NCBI RefSeq assembly: GCF_017874595.1
Contig: NZ_JAGILA010000002.1
Location: 62,001-126,000 of the forward strand
Direction: 5' to 3'
DNA from: Sinorhizobium kostiense
GTDB lineage: Bacteria; Pseudomonadota; Alphaproteobacteria; Rhizobiales; Rhizobiaceae
DNA: 64,000 nt
A program made the translations under genes and the position numbers. Each line of letters starts with the position of its first letter. Position 1 is the stretch's first letter. Below, piece after piece: positions 11,004 through 20,072 of the stretch. The notes beneath the pieces are model-generated. The model had not been told where the DNA came from and made no database searches. It was given only the letters and a program-made list of their open reading frames with translations.

Positions 11004-11432
11004 TCAGCCGATCAGGCGCGGATATTCGATCGCCGGGCACCGATCCATGACGACCTTGATACCGGCGGCCTCCGCCTTGGCGGCCGCCTTGTCGTCACGC
11101 ACCGACAATTGCCCCCAGATCACCTTCGGCAAGCGTGGCAGCGCCAGGATCTCGTCGACGAGCGCCGGCAAAGCTGCGGGAGACCGAAAGACGTCGACCA
11201 TGTCGATTGGCTCGGCTATGTCCGCAAGACGTGCCACGACGGGCTGATCGTGGATCGTCCGGCCAACCTGGCCGGGATTGACCGGAATGACGCGGTATCC
11301 CTTGCGCAGAAGGAAAGCCATGACGCGATGGCTCGGCCTTTCCGGCTTCGGTGAGGCGCCGACGAGCGCAATGGTTTTCGTCTCGCGCAGGATTTCAGCA
11401 AGGTAGTGGTCCGGGTAGGCATCGTGATTCAT
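11004..11432 (-). CDS. CoA-binding domain protein (YccU-like)
   Basis: A 142-residue single CoA-binding Rossmann domain of the YccU type. TIALVGASPKPERPSH near residue 20 is the nucleotide-binding loop, followed by GYRVIPVNPG and IWGQLSV, all typical of the family. Such stand-alone proteins bind CoA derivatives; no reaction is assigned. It lies 23 bases upstream of the sulfhydrylase gene on the same strand. The frame is open for another 130 codons upstream, but that part reads across the divergent promoter region, and the ATG at 11432 matches the family start. Confidence 0.88.
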   Translation of the reverse strand: MNHDAYPDHYLAEILRETKTIALVGASPKPERPSHRVMAFLLRKGYRVIPVNPGQVGRTIHDQPVVARLADIAEPIDMVDVFRSPAALPALVDEILALPRLPKVIWGQLSVRDDKAAAKAEAAGIKVVMDRCPAIEYPRLIG

Positions 11433-11637
11433 GCTTGCACGTCCGGGAGTAGATTTCGTTGCCGGGATAGTTGGTGCCACGCTCGTGCAAGTCAACCGAG
11501 CCGGGGCCGATCTGCCAGCCTGTGCACCGTTTCCTTCCGCCGAGGGGAATTCGACTTCGCTGGAACCCGGTTGCATTTCCCCGCCGGCAAGGCGACAACT
11601 TGCGAGCCTTCCCTCCAAGCGCCTACCGAGGTTCATC

Positions 11638-12474
11638 TTGCCGCTCGATGTCATCGCGCTCGTACTCTTCGGGGCGCTACTGCACGCGACCTGGAATGCC
11701 CTCGTCAAAGCCGGCTCTGAAAAGTCGCTGGATGCCGCCATGGTGGCGCTCGGCGCCGCGGTCGTGGCACTGCCTTTCCTCCCCTTTTTGCCGCTTCCTC
11801 GCTCGGAAGCATGGCCTTTCATCCTGATCTCGGCGGTCTTGCAGTTCGCCTATTTCCAACTGGTCGCCGCCTCCTATCGTGCCGGCGATATCGGCCTCGT
11901 CTACCCGCTGATGCGCGGAACGGCGCCGCTCATCGTCGCTGCCACCAGCAGCATCGTCGTCGGCGAAGATCTGACCGGCGGCGCGCTCGCCGGCATCCTG
12001 ACGATCTCGGCTGGAGTGCTGACGCTCGCGCTGGAATCAGGCAAGGGCGGCAAGCAGGCCATTGCGCTCGCACTCCTCAATTCCTGCGTGATCGCGAGTT
12101 ACACCTTTGTCGACGGAATCGGCGCGCGCGTTTCCGGCAATGCGATCTCCTACACGCTGTGGATGGCGCCGCTGCCGCCGGTTCTTCTCTTCGCCTGGGC
12201 CTTCACGACGCGCGGAGTCAGACCCGTATTCAGACACATCCGTCACCACTGGTGGCGCGGCCTGATCGGCGGTGGGGGGTCGCTCGTCGCCTATGGGCTG
12301 GCGCTCTGGGCCATGACCAAGGCCCCCGTGGCGACCGTCGCCGCACTGCGCGAAACCTCGATCCTCTTTGCCGTGGTGATCTCGGTCGTGTTCCTGAAGG
12401 AGCGCGTCAGCATCTGGCGCATCGCCGCGGCCTTGGTGATCGCGCTCGGCGCGCTGCTGCTCAGGCTCGCCTAG
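11638..12474 (+). CDS. EamA/DMT-family transporter
   Basis: A polytopic inner-membrane protein of 278 residues with about ten hydrophobic segments in two repeats, as in the drug/metabolite transporter (EamA) family. LLHATWNALVKAG in the first helix and ALRETSILFAVVISVVFLKE near the end are the conserved helix-1 and helix-9/10 signatures. The frame extends upstream to 11431, but that part is hydrophilic and overlaps the divergent promoter. I prefer a TTG at 11638, six bases behind GAGG, giving the N-terminus MPLDVIALVLFGALLHATWN and the usual family length. Substrate unknown; it sits alone, divergent from the CoA-binding gene. Confidence 0.82.
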   Translation: MPLDVIALVLFGALLHATWNALVKAGSEKSLDAAMVALGAAVVALPFLPFLPLPRSEAWPFILISAVLQFAYFQLVAASYRAGDIGLVYPLMRGTAPLIVAATSSIVVGEDLTGGALAGILTISAGVLTLALESGKGGKQAIALALLNSCVIASYTFVDGIGARVSGNAISYTLWMAPLPPVLLFAWAFTTRGVRPVFRHIRHHWWRGLIGGGGSLVAYGLALWAMTKAPVATVAALRETSILFAVVISVVFLKERVSIWRIAAALVIALGALLLRLA

Positions 12475-12572
12475 AGCGGGATGCGATCACGTCCGTTCGC
12501 GGCACGGCTCCGACTTTTTGCCTTTGCGGCGTTTGCAATCGGGTGATGCCACCTGTCTGCCACAATGCTCTA
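12472..12572. repeat. Rhizobial intergenic repeat-like sequence
   Basis: The 95-base gap between two convergent genes begins with TAGAGC and ends with its inverse GCTCTA, and the interior is an imperfect inverted repeat. TAGAGCGGGATG is a familiar start of short interspersed repeats in Sinorhizobium genomes. It may serve as a transcription end for both neighbours. Confidence 0.35.
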
Positions 12573-13391
12573 ATCCTCATCCCACTCCGGCATGCGCTTG
12601 CCCAGAAAGGCGCCGATTCCCTCCGCCGCATCGCGAGCGAGCATGTTCTCGACCATGACGCCGACGGTGTAGTCGTAGGCCGCGTCGAGCGACAATTCAG
12701 CCTGCCGGTAGAAAGCTTCTTTGCCAATCTTCAGCGCCTGCGGCGATTTGGAGGCGATGACGGAAGCATATTTGTCCACCACCTGGCGCAGGTATTGCTG
12801 CGGCACGATGCGATTCACGATTCCGAAATCCTTTGCTGTGGACGCGTCGATCGTCTCCCCCGTCAGAAGCATCTCCAATGCCTGCTTACGATGCGCTGCG
12901 CGCGACAGCGCGACCATGGGCGTCGAGCAGAACAGCCCGATATTGACGCCTGGCGTGCAGAAGGTGGAACTATCGGTGCAGACCGCCAGATCGCAGCTGG
13001 CGACAAGCTGGCAGCCGGCGGCGGTCGCAAGCCCGTCGATCTCGGCGATGACTGGCTGCGGGAGCCGCGTGATTTTCAGCATAAGATCGGCCGCGAGCCG
13101 GACGGCGCGTCCGAAGAATCCTCTGCCGCCATCCTCATCTGCGCGATGCAGCGTGAACTCCTTGAGGTCGTGCCCGGCGGAGAAAACAGAGCCGATCGCG
13201 GCAATCACGACGACTTTGATCTCCTTCGACGCGGCAACCGCTGAAAGCTCCGCCGCGAGCGCCTCCAGGAGAGCGAAGGAGAGGGCATTCGCAGGGGGAT
13301 TGTTCAGCGTCAGCCGCAGGACCGGGCCGTTCACCTCGCGCAGGAGCAGACCATTCTGCCCATCTTTCCTGAATGCGACGACGTCCGCCAT
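12570..13391 (-). CDS. Enoyl-CoA hydratase/isomerase family protein
   Basis: A 273-residue crotonase-fold protein. The oxyanion-hole segments are FSAGHDLKEF and GLATAAGCQLVASCDLAV, and the later GVNIGLFCSTP region is typical. In many crotonases a Glu follows in the second segment; here the position is Ala/Gln-like, so classical hydratase activity is uncertain and a decarboxylase or isomerase role is possible. The ATG at 13391 follows GGAGAAGATC. An open frame continues upstream across an intergenic repeat and is not coding. The gene stands alone and is convergent with the EamA transporter. Confidence 0.87.
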   Translation of the reverse strand: MADVVAFRKDGQNGLLLREVNGPVLRLTLNNPPANALSFALLEALAAELSAVAASKEIKVVVIAAIGSVFSAGHDLKEFTLHRADEDGGRGFFGRAVRLAADLMLKITRLPQPVIAEIDGLATAAGCQLVASCDLAVCTDSSTFCTPGVNIGLFCSTPMVALSRAAHRKQALEMLLTGETIDASTAKDFGIVNRIVPQQYLRQVVDKYASVIASKSPQALKIGKEAFYRQAELSLDAAYDYTVGVMVENMLARDAAEGIGAFLGKRMPEWDED

Positions 13392-13451
13392 GATCTTCTC
13401 CATAGTCTCGAGCTGCCCCAGTCTTGAGCTGCCCCGTGCGAGCTTAGCTAA

Positions 13452-13494
13452 CGCATCGGCCCTAAAATCGGAACCGATTTTCGGAAAGCCAAAC
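13452..13494. repeat. Short palindromic intergenic repeat
   Basis: Contains AAAATCGGAACCGATTTTCG, a nearly perfect palindrome. The same core (GGAA-CCG-TTTTCGGAAAGC) recurs at 26,395 and 56,270 and in inverted form at 43,690. It lies in the 381-base gap between the hydratase gene and rplM (13,392-13,772), which otherwise holds only the rplM promoter and leader. Confidence 0.7.
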
Positions 13495-13635
13495 TCGCAA
13501 TGCGCGGTGAGCAAGTGGCGGCCTGTAGCGGGCAATGGTCGATTTTGCCTCGCCATTTTTGTGGTACCATGAAACCACATCTTTAAACGCTTGATTCTAC
13601 AAGTTTCTCTTTTTTTGAAATGCGGGAAACCGCTC

Positions 13636-13664
13636 TTGACCGCGCTCTCCTGCATCCGTATAAG
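13636..13664 (+). promoter_or_regulatory. Housekeeping promoter of rplM-rpsI
   Basis: TTGACC (13636-13641) and TATAAG (13659-13664) are separated by exactly 17 bases, a strong vegetative sigma-factor promoter. Transcription would start near 13,671, leaving a leader of about 100 bases before rplM. The leader contains a CCCGG...CCGGG stem near 13,737-13,753, which could be a ribosomal-protein autoregulation element; that last point is inference. Confidence 0.75.
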
Positions 13665-13772
13665 CTGCCGCAGATCGCGGTCCCTTAAGGCCGCCTTCTT
13701 TTTTGGCTCGGCCAAAGCAAGCAACAAGAAACGCCCGGCTCGTTTCCGGGTCCAACGAAAGAGTTTTTAGAT

Positions 13773-14237
13773 ATGGCAACCTTCGTTCAGAAGCCTGCAG
13801 AGGTGGAGAAGAAGTGGATCCTCATCGACGCCGAAGGGCTCGTTGTCGGTCGCCTCGCTACCATCATCGCAAACCGCCTTCGCGGCAAGCATAAGGCCAC
13901 CTTCACCCCCCATGTCGACGACGGCGACAACGTCATCGTCATCAATGCCGAAAAGGTCGTCCTGACCGGCAAGAAGTACTCCGACAAGAAGTACTACTGG
14001 CACACCGGCTATCCGGGTGGCATCAAGGAGCGCACCGCTCGCCAGATCATCGAGGGGCGCTTTCCGGAGCGCGTTATCGAGAAGGCTGTTGAGCGCATGG
14101 TTCCGCGCGGCCCGCTGGGCCGCCGCCAGATGAAGAACCTGCGCGTCTATGCAGGCGCGAACCACCCGCATGAAGCACAGCAGCCGACCGTCCTCGAGGT
14201 CGCCAAGCTGAACAGCAAGAACACAAGGAGCGCCTGA
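13773..14237 (+). CDS. rplM: 50S ribosomal protein L13
   Basis: The 154-residue product is ribosomal protein L13 of the large subunit. The signature segments are [36 protein letters not shown], the HTGYPGG loop and [19 protein letters not shown]. The length is typical for alphaproteobacteria. It is the first gene of the standard rplM-rpsI operon, with rpsI two bases downstream, so translation is likely coupled. A strong vegetative promoter lies about 110 bases upstream. Confidence 0.99.
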   Translation: MATFVQKPAEVEKKWILIDAEGLVVGRLATIIANRLRGKHKATFTPHVDDGDNVIVINAEKVVLTGKKYSDKKYYWHTGYPGGIKERTARQIIEGRFPERVIEKAVERMVPRGPLGRRQMKNLRVYAGANHPHEAQQPTVLEVAKLNSKNTRSA

Positions 14238-14239
14238 TA

Positions 14240-14707
14240 ATGGCTGACCTTTCCGCTCTTAAGGAAATCGCCACGACGGCGGAACCGGCTGCTCCGGTTC
14301 ACGTCAAGAAGGTCGACGCGCAGGGCCGTTCCTACGCGACCGGCAAGCGCAAGGACGCCGTCGCCCGCGTTTGGGTCAAGGCCGGCTCCGGCAAGATCAC
14401 CATCAACGGCAAGCCCTTCTCGGCTTACTTCGCCCGTCCGGTTCTGCAGATGATCCTGCAGCAGCCGATCGTCGCGGCTGCCCGTGACGGCCAGTTCGAC
14501 ATCGATGCAACCGTTGCCGGCGGCGGCCTTTCCGGCCAGGCCGGTGCAGTTCGTCACGGCATCGCCAAGGCGTTGACCTATTTCGAGCCGGGCCTGCGCT
14601 CCGTTCTGAAGCGCGGCGGCTTCCTCACCCGCGACAGCCGCGTGGTCGAGCGCAAGAAGTACGGCCGTGCAAAGGCACGCCGTTCGTTCCAGTTCTCCAA
14701 GCGTTAA
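14240..14707 (+). CDS. rpsI: 30S ribosomal protein S9
   Basis: The 155-residue product is small-subunit protein S9. It has [17 protein letters not shown], the central [17 protein letters not shown], and the basic C-terminus [11 protein letters not shown] whose terminal Lys-Arg reaches the decoding centre. The extra 25 N-terminal residues rich in Ala and Pro are common in rhizobial S9. It starts two bases after rplM and ends before a clear hairpin terminator. Confidence 0.99.
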   Translation: MADLSALKEIATTAEPAAPVHVKKVDAQGRSYATGKRKDAVARVWVKAGSGKITINGKPFSAYFARPVLQMILQQPIVAAARDGQFDIDATVAGGGLSGQAGAVRHGIAKALTYFEPGLRSVLKRGGFLTRDSRVVERKKYGRAKARRSFQFSKR

Positions 14708-14730
14708 TCGCTGCGGAAACTGCACCTGTC

Positions 14731-14758
14731 AAAGGCCGGGCCCGTCCCGGCCTTTTCT
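14731..14758 (+). terminator. Terminator of rplM-rpsI
   Basis: AAAGGCCGGG pairs perfectly with CCCGGCCTTT around the five-base loop CCCGT and is followed by a T-rich tail (TTTTCTT). It lies 24 bases after the rpsI stop. Confidence 0.88.
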
Positions 14759-14850
14759 TATTGTCTGCCCATGCACATGAAATTGTCCGAACAGTCTTGC
14801 CTTGCCGGCGGCGATTGTCCAACGTCGCGTCGAGCTGACGGAGAATGTGC

Positions 14851-15807
14851 ATGGCAAACAACACAATCGACCACGCGATTACCGCAAGGTCGCTGAGATC
14901 GGCCGCATCCGACCCGACGCACGCAGGCGTCCTTTCCTTCATGCGGCGGAAATACACGAAGGAACTCGATAGCGTGGACGCGGTCGTCTGGGGCATTCCC
15001 TTCGATGCCGCAACGTCGAACCGCCCAGGGGCCCGCTTCGGCCCGCAAGCGATCCGCCGCGCTTCGGCCATCTTCGACAACGATCCGCAATATCCCTTCC
15101 AGCGCGATCTGTTCGCTGACATGGCGACGATCGATTATGGCGACTGCCTGCTCGACTATGGCAATCACGCCAAGACGCCAGCGACGATCGAGCGCGAGGC
15201 GGCAAATATACTGAGATCCGGCGCCTATATGCTGACGCTAGGCGGCGACCATTTCGTCACCTATCCGATCCTCAAGGCGCATGCCGCACTCCACGGCCCC
15301 CTCGCCCTCGTGCAGTTCGACGCCCACCAGGATACCTGGCCGGACGAGGAAGGCCGCATCGATCACGGCTCCTTCGTCGGCCGCGCTGCACGTGAAGGTC
15401 TGATCGACATCGAGCGCTCGATCCAGATCGGCATTCGCACGCACGCGCCGGAGGATTGCGGCATCCGGATGATCTATGGCTACGAGGTGGAGGAGATGCG
15501 TGCCGAGGAGATCGCCGACACGATCATCCGGCACGTCGGCAGCCACCCGACCTATCTCACCGTCGACATCGATTGCCTCGATCCGGCCTTTGCACCCGGG
15601 ACCGGCACGCCAGTCGCGGGCGGACCTTCGAGCGCGAAGATCCTGTCTGTCCTGCGCAAGCTCGGCGCGCTTCATGTGGCCGGCAGCGACGTCGTCGAGG
15701 TGGCGCCCGCCTATGATCACGCCGACATGACCGCCATTGCTGGCGCGACCATCGCCATGTATATGCTGGGCCTGCGCGCCGAATGGCTCGCGGAACGACG
15801 CGGCTGA
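14851..15807 (+). CDS. speB: Agmatinase / ureohydrolase family protein
   Basis: A 318-residue member of the arginase/agmatinase family. The binuclear manganese ligands are visible in GGDH, FDAHQD and [36 protein letters not shown] near the N-terminus is the agmatinase-type signature. The expected reaction is agmatine to putrescine plus urea, but proclavaminate or guanidinobutyrate hydrolases share these motifs. I start at the ATG at 14851, seven bases after GGAG; an ATG two codons earlier is possible. argC follows in the same direction after 82 bases, an association also found in S. meliloti. Confidence 0.88.
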   Translation: MANNTIDHAITARSLRSAASDPTHAGVLSFMRRKYTKELDSVDAVVWGIPFDAATSNRPGARFGPQAIRRASAIFDNDPQYPFQRDLFADMATIDYGDCLLDYGNHAKTPATIEREAANILRSGAYMLTLGGDHFVTYPILKAHAALHGPLALVQFDAHQDTWPDEEGRIDHGSFVGRAAREGLIDIERSIQIGIRTHAPEDCGIRMIYGYEVEEMRAEEIADTIIRHVGSHPTYLTVDIDCLDPAFAPGTGTPVAGGPSSAKILSVLRKLGALHVAGSDVVEVAPAYDHADMTAIAGATIAMYMLGLRAEWLAERRG

Positions 15808-15889
15808 ACCGCGCGTTGAGAAACAGAATCAGGTCAATGCCAGGCTGATTCCGGAAGCTTCCGTAAAGGTCTGCAGGAGCAGGATAATC

Positions 15890-16822
15890 ATGAAACCGAA
15901 GATCTTCATCGATGGCGAACACGGCACGACGGGGCTGCAGATCCGCGCGCGCATGGTCGGCCGCTCCGATGTCGAGCTCCTGTCAATTCCGGAGGCAGAA
16001 CGACGCAACGCGGCGATGCGCGAGGACCTCTTGAACAGCGCCGATGTCGCCATTCTCTGCCTGCCCGACGACGCCTCCCGCGAGGCAGTCGCCATGGTCG
16101 CCGGCAACAATCGCGTGCGCATCATCGATACATCGACCGCGCACCGCGTCTCGCCCGACTGGGCCTATGGCTTTGCCGAGATGGACAAGACGCAACCCGA
16201 AAAGATCCGCGGCGCGCGTCATGTCGCCAATCCCGGCTGCTACCCGACGGGTGCGATCGCACTCATCCGTCCGCTGCGCCAAGCGGGCATTCTTCCCGAC
16301 GGCTACCCGGTGACGGTCAATGCGGTCTCCGGATATACCGGCGGCGGCAAGCAGATGATTGCGCAGATCGAAGACGAAAAGAATCCGGACCACATCAGCG
16401 CGCCGCACTTCCTCTACGGCCTCACCTTGAAGCACAAGCACGTGCCCGAGATGAAGATGCACGGCTTGCTCGAGCGCGCGCCTGCCTTCGCGCCATCGGT
16501 CGGCAAGTTCCCGCAAGGGATGATCGTGCAGGTGCCACTCTATCTTGAGGAGCTTGCGGCCGGCGCGACGCTCGAAAGCATCCATGCCGCGCTCGTCGAG
16601 CACTATGCCGGTCAATCGATCGTCGAAGTCGTGCCGCTGGACGAGAGCGCAAAGCTCGCTCGCATCGACGCCACGGAGCTCGCCGGCAAGGACACGATGA
16701 AGCTCTTCGTCTTCGGGACCAGCGGCGGCGCGCATGTGAACCTCGTCGCCCTGCTCGACAACCTTGGCAAGGGCGCCTCGGGTGCGGCCGTCCAGAACAT
16801 GGATCTGATGCTCTCGGCCTGA
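15890..16822 (+). CDS. argC: N-acetyl-gamma-glutamyl-phosphate reductase (type 2)
   Basis: ArgC reduces N-acetylglutamyl phosphate to the semialdehyde with NADPH, the third step of arginine synthesis. The 310-residue protein begins [16 protein letters not shown], a Rossmann start typical of the shorter type-2 enzymes. Its catalytic cysteine is Cys117 in [13 protein letters not shown]. The ATG at 15890 is preceded by AGGAGCAGGATAATC, a strong ribosome binding site; the longer upstream frame overlaps the intergenic region. It ends before a strong bidirectional terminator shared with the TRAP operon. Confidence 0.96.
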   Translation: MKPKIFIDGEHGTTGLQIRARMVGRSDVELLSIPEAERRNAAMREDLLNSADVAILCLPDDASREAVAMVAGNNRVRIIDTSTAHRVSPDWAYGFAEMDKTQPEKIRGARHVANPGCYPTGAIALIRPLRQAGILPDGYPVTVNAVSGYTGGGKQMIAQIEDEKNPDHISAPHFLYGLTLKHKHVPEMKMHGLLERAPAFAPSVGKFPQGMIVQVPLYLEELAAGATLESIHAALVEHYAGQSIVEVVPLDESAKLARIDATELAGKDTMKLFVFGTSGGAHVNLVALLDNLGKGASGAAVQNMDLMLSA

Positions 16823-16854
16823 GGCTATTAGAGCCGCCACGCCGCTTCGAACGC

Positions 16855-16890
16855 AACAAGGCCGCGACCCTTCGGGGTCGCGGCCTTGTT
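16855..16890. terminator. Bidirectional terminator between argC and dctM
   Basis: A perfect 16-base-pair stem (AACAAGGCCGCGACCC and complement) closed by a TTCG tetraloop. The A-rich and T-rich ends make it work on both strands, between the convergent argC and TRAP genes. Confidence 0.93.
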
Positions 16891-16914
16891 CATTTCGGTG
16901 TGCCGGTCTTCCGT

Positions 16915-18240
16915 TCAGTTCAAACCCAGGAACTGCGGCAAGACGAGCGAGATCGCCGGTATATAGGTGACCGCCACCAGGAAGATCAGCGCCGTCAGCA
17001 GCCAAGGCCAGCTTGCCCGCGTCACCTCCGTCAACCCGAGCTTCGACAGCGCAGAGGCGACATAGAGATTGAGGCCGACCGGCGGCGTGCAGAGGCCGAT
17101 CTCCATGTTGACCACCAGCATGATGCCGAAATGAACCGGATCGACACCGAGCTTGACGGCGACGGGATAGAGGATCGGCGCCATGATCAACACGATCGCC
17201 GAGGGCTCCATCACCATGCCGATCAGGAGCAGGATCGCGTTTACCATCAGCAGGAAGCCGATCTTGCCGAAGCCGAAATCAACGATCCAGGCCGACAGCA
17301 TCTGCGGGATCTGCTCCGAGGTCAGGATGAAGGCAAACATGACGGCATTGGTGATGATGTAGAGCAGCATCGCCGACATGCCGGCGGAGGCGAGCAGCAC
17401 CTTCGGCACTTCGCGAAGCGAAATGTCCTTGTAGACCCAGACCGCGATGATGAAGGCGTAGACTGCCGAGACTGCCGCGGCCTCCGTCGGCGTGAAGATG
17501 CCCCCATAGATCCCGCCCATGATGATCACGATCAGCATCAAGCCCCAGACGCTTTCGCGGAAGGCCTTGATGCGCACGCTCCACGGCGCCCGCGGCATGC
17601 GCGGGTAGTCGTTCTTCCAGGCGCGGTAGGTGGTGGTCGCGCCGAGCATCGCCGCGAGCATCAGTCCCGGAATGACGCCGGCCATGAACAAGGTGCCGAT
17701 CGAGGCGGACATTACGGGTTCGCCATTCGGTCCCGTGACCACCATGCCGGACGTCGCAACGGCATACATGACCATCACGATGGATGGTGGAATCAGGATG
17801 CCCAGGCCGCCGGCCGTCGCGACCGCGCCGACGCCGAACTGTGGCGGATAGCCCTGCCGGACCATGGCCGGTATCAGGATCGAGCCGACAGCCATGACGG
17901 TCGCAGGCGACGAGCCCGAGATCGCGGCAAAAAGGGCGCAGGCCAGTACCGAAGCGAGCCCCATACCGCCATACCAGTGCCCCACCATGGAGGTCGCGAA
18001 CCGGATCATCCGCTTGGCGACCCCGCCATGGGTGAGGAAATTGCCCGCCAGGATGAAGAACGGGATTGCCATGATCTCGAACTTCTCGATGCCCGTGAAC
18101 AGCTTCAGGGCGATCGAATCCATCGGGATACTGGTGAAGCCAAAAAGAAAGGCGAAGACCGTCAAGCCCAGCGCGATGGAGACCGGCATGCCGGTCACGA
18201 GCAGGATCGCAAGGATCGCAAAGATCAGAAGCGCGGTCAT
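16915..18240 (-). CDS. dctM: TRAP transporter large permease DctM
   Basis: The 441-residue product is the large integral-membrane subunit of a tripartite ATP-independent periplasmic transporter, with about 12 hydrophobic segments. Family signatures include PFFILAGNFLTHGGVAKR, the SGSSPATVMAVGSILIPAM segment and GLCTPPVGLNLYVAS. It imports an organic acid, probably a C4-dicarboxylate, using the sodium or proton gradient. It overlaps dctQ by four bases (ATGA), so translation is coupled. The dctP-dctQ-dctM order is standard. Confidence 0.95.
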   Translation of the reverse strand: MTALLIFAILAILLVTGMPVSIALGLTVFAFLFGFTSIPMDSIALKLFTGIEKFEIMAIPFFILAGNFLTHGGVAKRMIRFATSMVGHWYGGMGLASVLACALFAAISGSSPATVMAVGSILIPAMVRQGYPPQFGVGAVATAGGLGILIPPSIVMVMYAVATSGMVVTGPNGEPVMSASIGTLFMAGVIPGLMLAAMLGATTTYRAWKNDYPRMPRAPWSVRIKAFRESVWGLMLIVIIMGGIYGGIFTPTEAAAVSAVYAFIIAVWVYKDISLREVPKVLLASAGMSAMLLYIITNAVMFAFILTSEQIPQMLSAWIVDFGFGKIGFLLMVNAILLLIGMVMEPSAIVLIMAPILYPVAVKLGVDPVHFGIMLVVNMEIGLCTPPVGLNLYVASALSKLGLTEVTRASWPWLLTALIFLVAVTYIPAISLVLPQFLGLN

Positions 18241-18869
18241 GCGTGTGCTCCCTTGGAAAGATCCTCGGCCTCTTCTTCCAGCCCCTCCACGGCGCCATGG
18301 TCATGATGCGCGACGAAACCGGTGGTGGCGTAAAGCCAGAGCGCCTGGATGAAACGGAAGCACATCAGCGCCGAGCCGAGCGGAACGGCGAGGTAGACGA
18401 GCCACATCTGGATTTCGAGATCCGGGGAGGTCTGCCCGCCCCTTGCGACGTGATAGACGAAGTCGCTGCCGATCCAGGTGATGATCGCGGTGAAAAGAAC
18501 ACCGCCGGACATGGCGACTATGGTAACGAGCCGGCGCGTCGCCCCCGTGAGACGCTCGACGAGGATATCGACGCCGACGTGGATACCAACGCGCACGCCA
18601 TAGGCAGCGCCGAACTTGGCCATCCAGACGAAAAGGTAGATGCAGGCCTCCTGCGCCCAGGTGAGCTTGATCGCGTTCACGGTCTTGAAGAACGAGCGCG
18701 CGAAATCCATCAGGGCGGGCATGTCGTTGGTGCGGGCGAAGCCGACTAAGTCGGCTGCAAAACCGATCGAGAAACGGTGCAGGACCGCGACGAAGATCAG
18801 CGCCACGGCGAGAGCCATGAGCAAGGAGATCAGAATTTCTTCGAAGCGGTCGAGGAAGCGCAGGGTCAT
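18237..18869 (-). CDS. dctQ: TRAP transporter small permease DctQ
   Basis: A 210-residue protein with four main hydrophobic segments, the small membrane subunit of the TRAP transporter. WAQEACIYLFVWMAKFGAAY and GVRVGIHVGVDILVERL match the DctQ signature. The central loop is longer than in minimal DctQ proteins. The ATG at 18869 follows GAGGTTCGCC; a TTG five codons earlier is less likely. It lies 51 bases after dctP and overlaps dctM by four bases. Confidence 0.92.
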   Translation of the reverse strand: MTLRFLDRFEEILISLLMALAVALIFVAVLHRFSIGFAADLVGFARTNDMPALMDFARSFFKTVNAIKLTWAQEACIYLFVWMAKFGAAYGVRVGIHVGVDILVERLTGATRRLVTIVAMSGGVLFTAIITWIGSDFVYHVARGGQTSPDLEIQMWLVYLAVPLGSALMCFRFIQALWLYATTGFVAHHDHGAVEGLEEEAEDLSKGAHA

Positions 18870-18920
18870 GGCGAACCTCGACAAGAAAGGGGGGACGCAC
18901 GAAGCGTCCCCGGGTGGCGA

Positions 18921-19928
18921 TCAGTTGGTGGTGCCGAGAGCGGTGCGGACCTGTTCGATCAGGTCGGCCCCGACGCGCCCGGACATCTCGTCATAGACCG
19001 GCTTCAGGGCTTCGACCCAGTCGGCACGCTCCTCCTCCGTCAGTTCGCGGAACTCGGTCTTGCCGCTCGCTTTCATGGCGGCAAGCGCCGCCTCGTTTTC
19101 CTGCTTGGCGATGGAATTGGCATAGACCGTCGACTCGGACATCGCCTGCGAAAGCTTCTCGCGGACTGCCGGATCGAGTCCGTCCCAGAAGGCCTTGTTC
19201 ACGATGACCGCGTAACCGAGATAGCCGTGATTGGAGATTGTGGCGTGCTTCTGCACTTCGTGCATCTTCTGGGTATACATGTTCGACGGCGGATTTTCCG
19301 TGCCGTCGACGACGCCGGTCTGGAGCGCCTGGTAGACCTCGGAGAAGGCCATCACCTGCGGGACGGCGCCGAGCGCCTGCATCTGCGCCTCAAGGATCTT
19401 CGAGGACTGGATGCGCATCTTGAGGCCTAGAAAATCGTCGGGCGTCTGTAGCGGCGAGTTGGCCGACATGACCTTGAAACCGTTGTCCCAATAGGCAAGC
19501 CCGGTGATGCCCTTATCCTCCAGCTTCGCCAGCAGCGACTTACCAATTTCTCCGTCGGTAATCTTGCGCAGATCCTCATAGCCATTCATCAGGAACGGCA
19601 GGTCGAAGACCTCGAACTGCTGGACGCCGAGCGGCCCGAACTTGGCAAGCGAAGGGGCGAGCATCTGCACCGCGCCGAGCTGCAACGCCTCGAGCTCTTC
19701 CTTGTCCTTGTAGAGCTGGCTGTTCGGATAGACCTCCACCTTCACGGCGCCTTCGGTGTATTTCTCGGCAAGTTCCTTGAACTTCTCGGCACCCTTGCCC
19801 TTCGGCGTATCCGGCGCGACGACGTGGCTGAATTTAATGACGACCGGCTCCGCCCAGGCAGGCATTGCAACGGTGAGCGCAAGGGCGGCAGCCCCGGCCA
19901 GTCGAGCGAAAGAACGACGAGTCAGCAT
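18921..19928 (-). CDS. dctP: TRAP transporter solute-binding protein DctP
   Basis: The 335-residue product is a periplasmic binding protein of the DctP family, with a signal sequence MLTRRSFARLAGAAALALT ending near PAWA; the twin Arg suggests Tat export is possible. KFSHVVAPDTPKGKGAEKF at the mature N-terminus is the family start. The conserved Arg of the carboxylate pocket is in LKMRIQSSKILEAQ, and TENPPSNMYTQK follows as expected. The ATG at 19928 has GGAGGAGAACAT directly upstream. A DctR-site candidate lies about 70 bases upstream. A C4-dicarboxylate ligand is likely because of the linked DctSR-type regulators. Confidence 0.95.
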   Translation of the reverse strand: MLTRRSFARLAGAAALALTVAMPAWAEPVVIKFSHVVAPDTPKGKGAEKFKELAEKYTEGAVKVEVYPNSQLYKDKEELEALQLGAVQMLAPSLAKFGPLGVQQFEVFDLPFLMNGYEDLRKITDGEIGKSLLAKLEDKGITGLAYWDNGFKVMSANSPLQTPDDFLGLKMRIQSSKILEAQMQALGAVPQVMAFSEVYQALQTGVVDGTENPPSNMYTQKMHEVQKHATISNHGYLGYAVIVNKAFWDGLDPAVREKLSQAMSESTVYANSIAKQENEAALAAMKASGKTEFRELTEEERADWVEALKPVYDEMSGRVGADLIEQVRTALGTTN

Positions 19929-19997
19929 ATGTTCTCCTCCTTTATCCACGCCTCCTAGCGCGATGCCTCTCCTTGCCAGCCTTTGCGCCTACCCGCT

Positions 19998-20015
19998 ATT
20001 GTGGGTTTCCACAAT
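19998..20015. promoter_or_regulatory. Palindrome between dctP and dctS, candidate DctR operator
   Basis: ATTGTGG and CCACAAT form a perfect 7-base inverted repeat around GTTT. It lies 70 bases upstream of dctP and about 60 bases upstream of the preferred dctS start, in a place suited to control both directions. Binding by the linked FixJ-type regulator is inference from position and symmetry. Confidence 0.5.
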
Positions 20016-20072
20016 CGCGAGGTCCGACCAGCAGAATTCGAAGAAGCGGTCCGGCGATCAAGGGGGGGCACA

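Noticed and set aside
12570-13727. 385-codon form of the enoyl-CoA hydratase gene
   Set aside because: The extra 112 codons read through an intergenic repeat and towards the rplM promoter; the ATG at 13391 has GGAG upstream and fits the family.
16900-18306. 468-codon plus-strand frame opposite dctM and dctQ
   Set aside because: Its product is extremely rich in Asp, His and Arg, the usual result of reading membrane-protein codons backwards.
19983-20072. Longer dctS start at TTG 19983
   Set aside because: It would put the dctP promoter region and the 19,998 palindrome inside the coding sequence and has no ribosome binding site; the CTG at 20073 follows AAGGGGGG.
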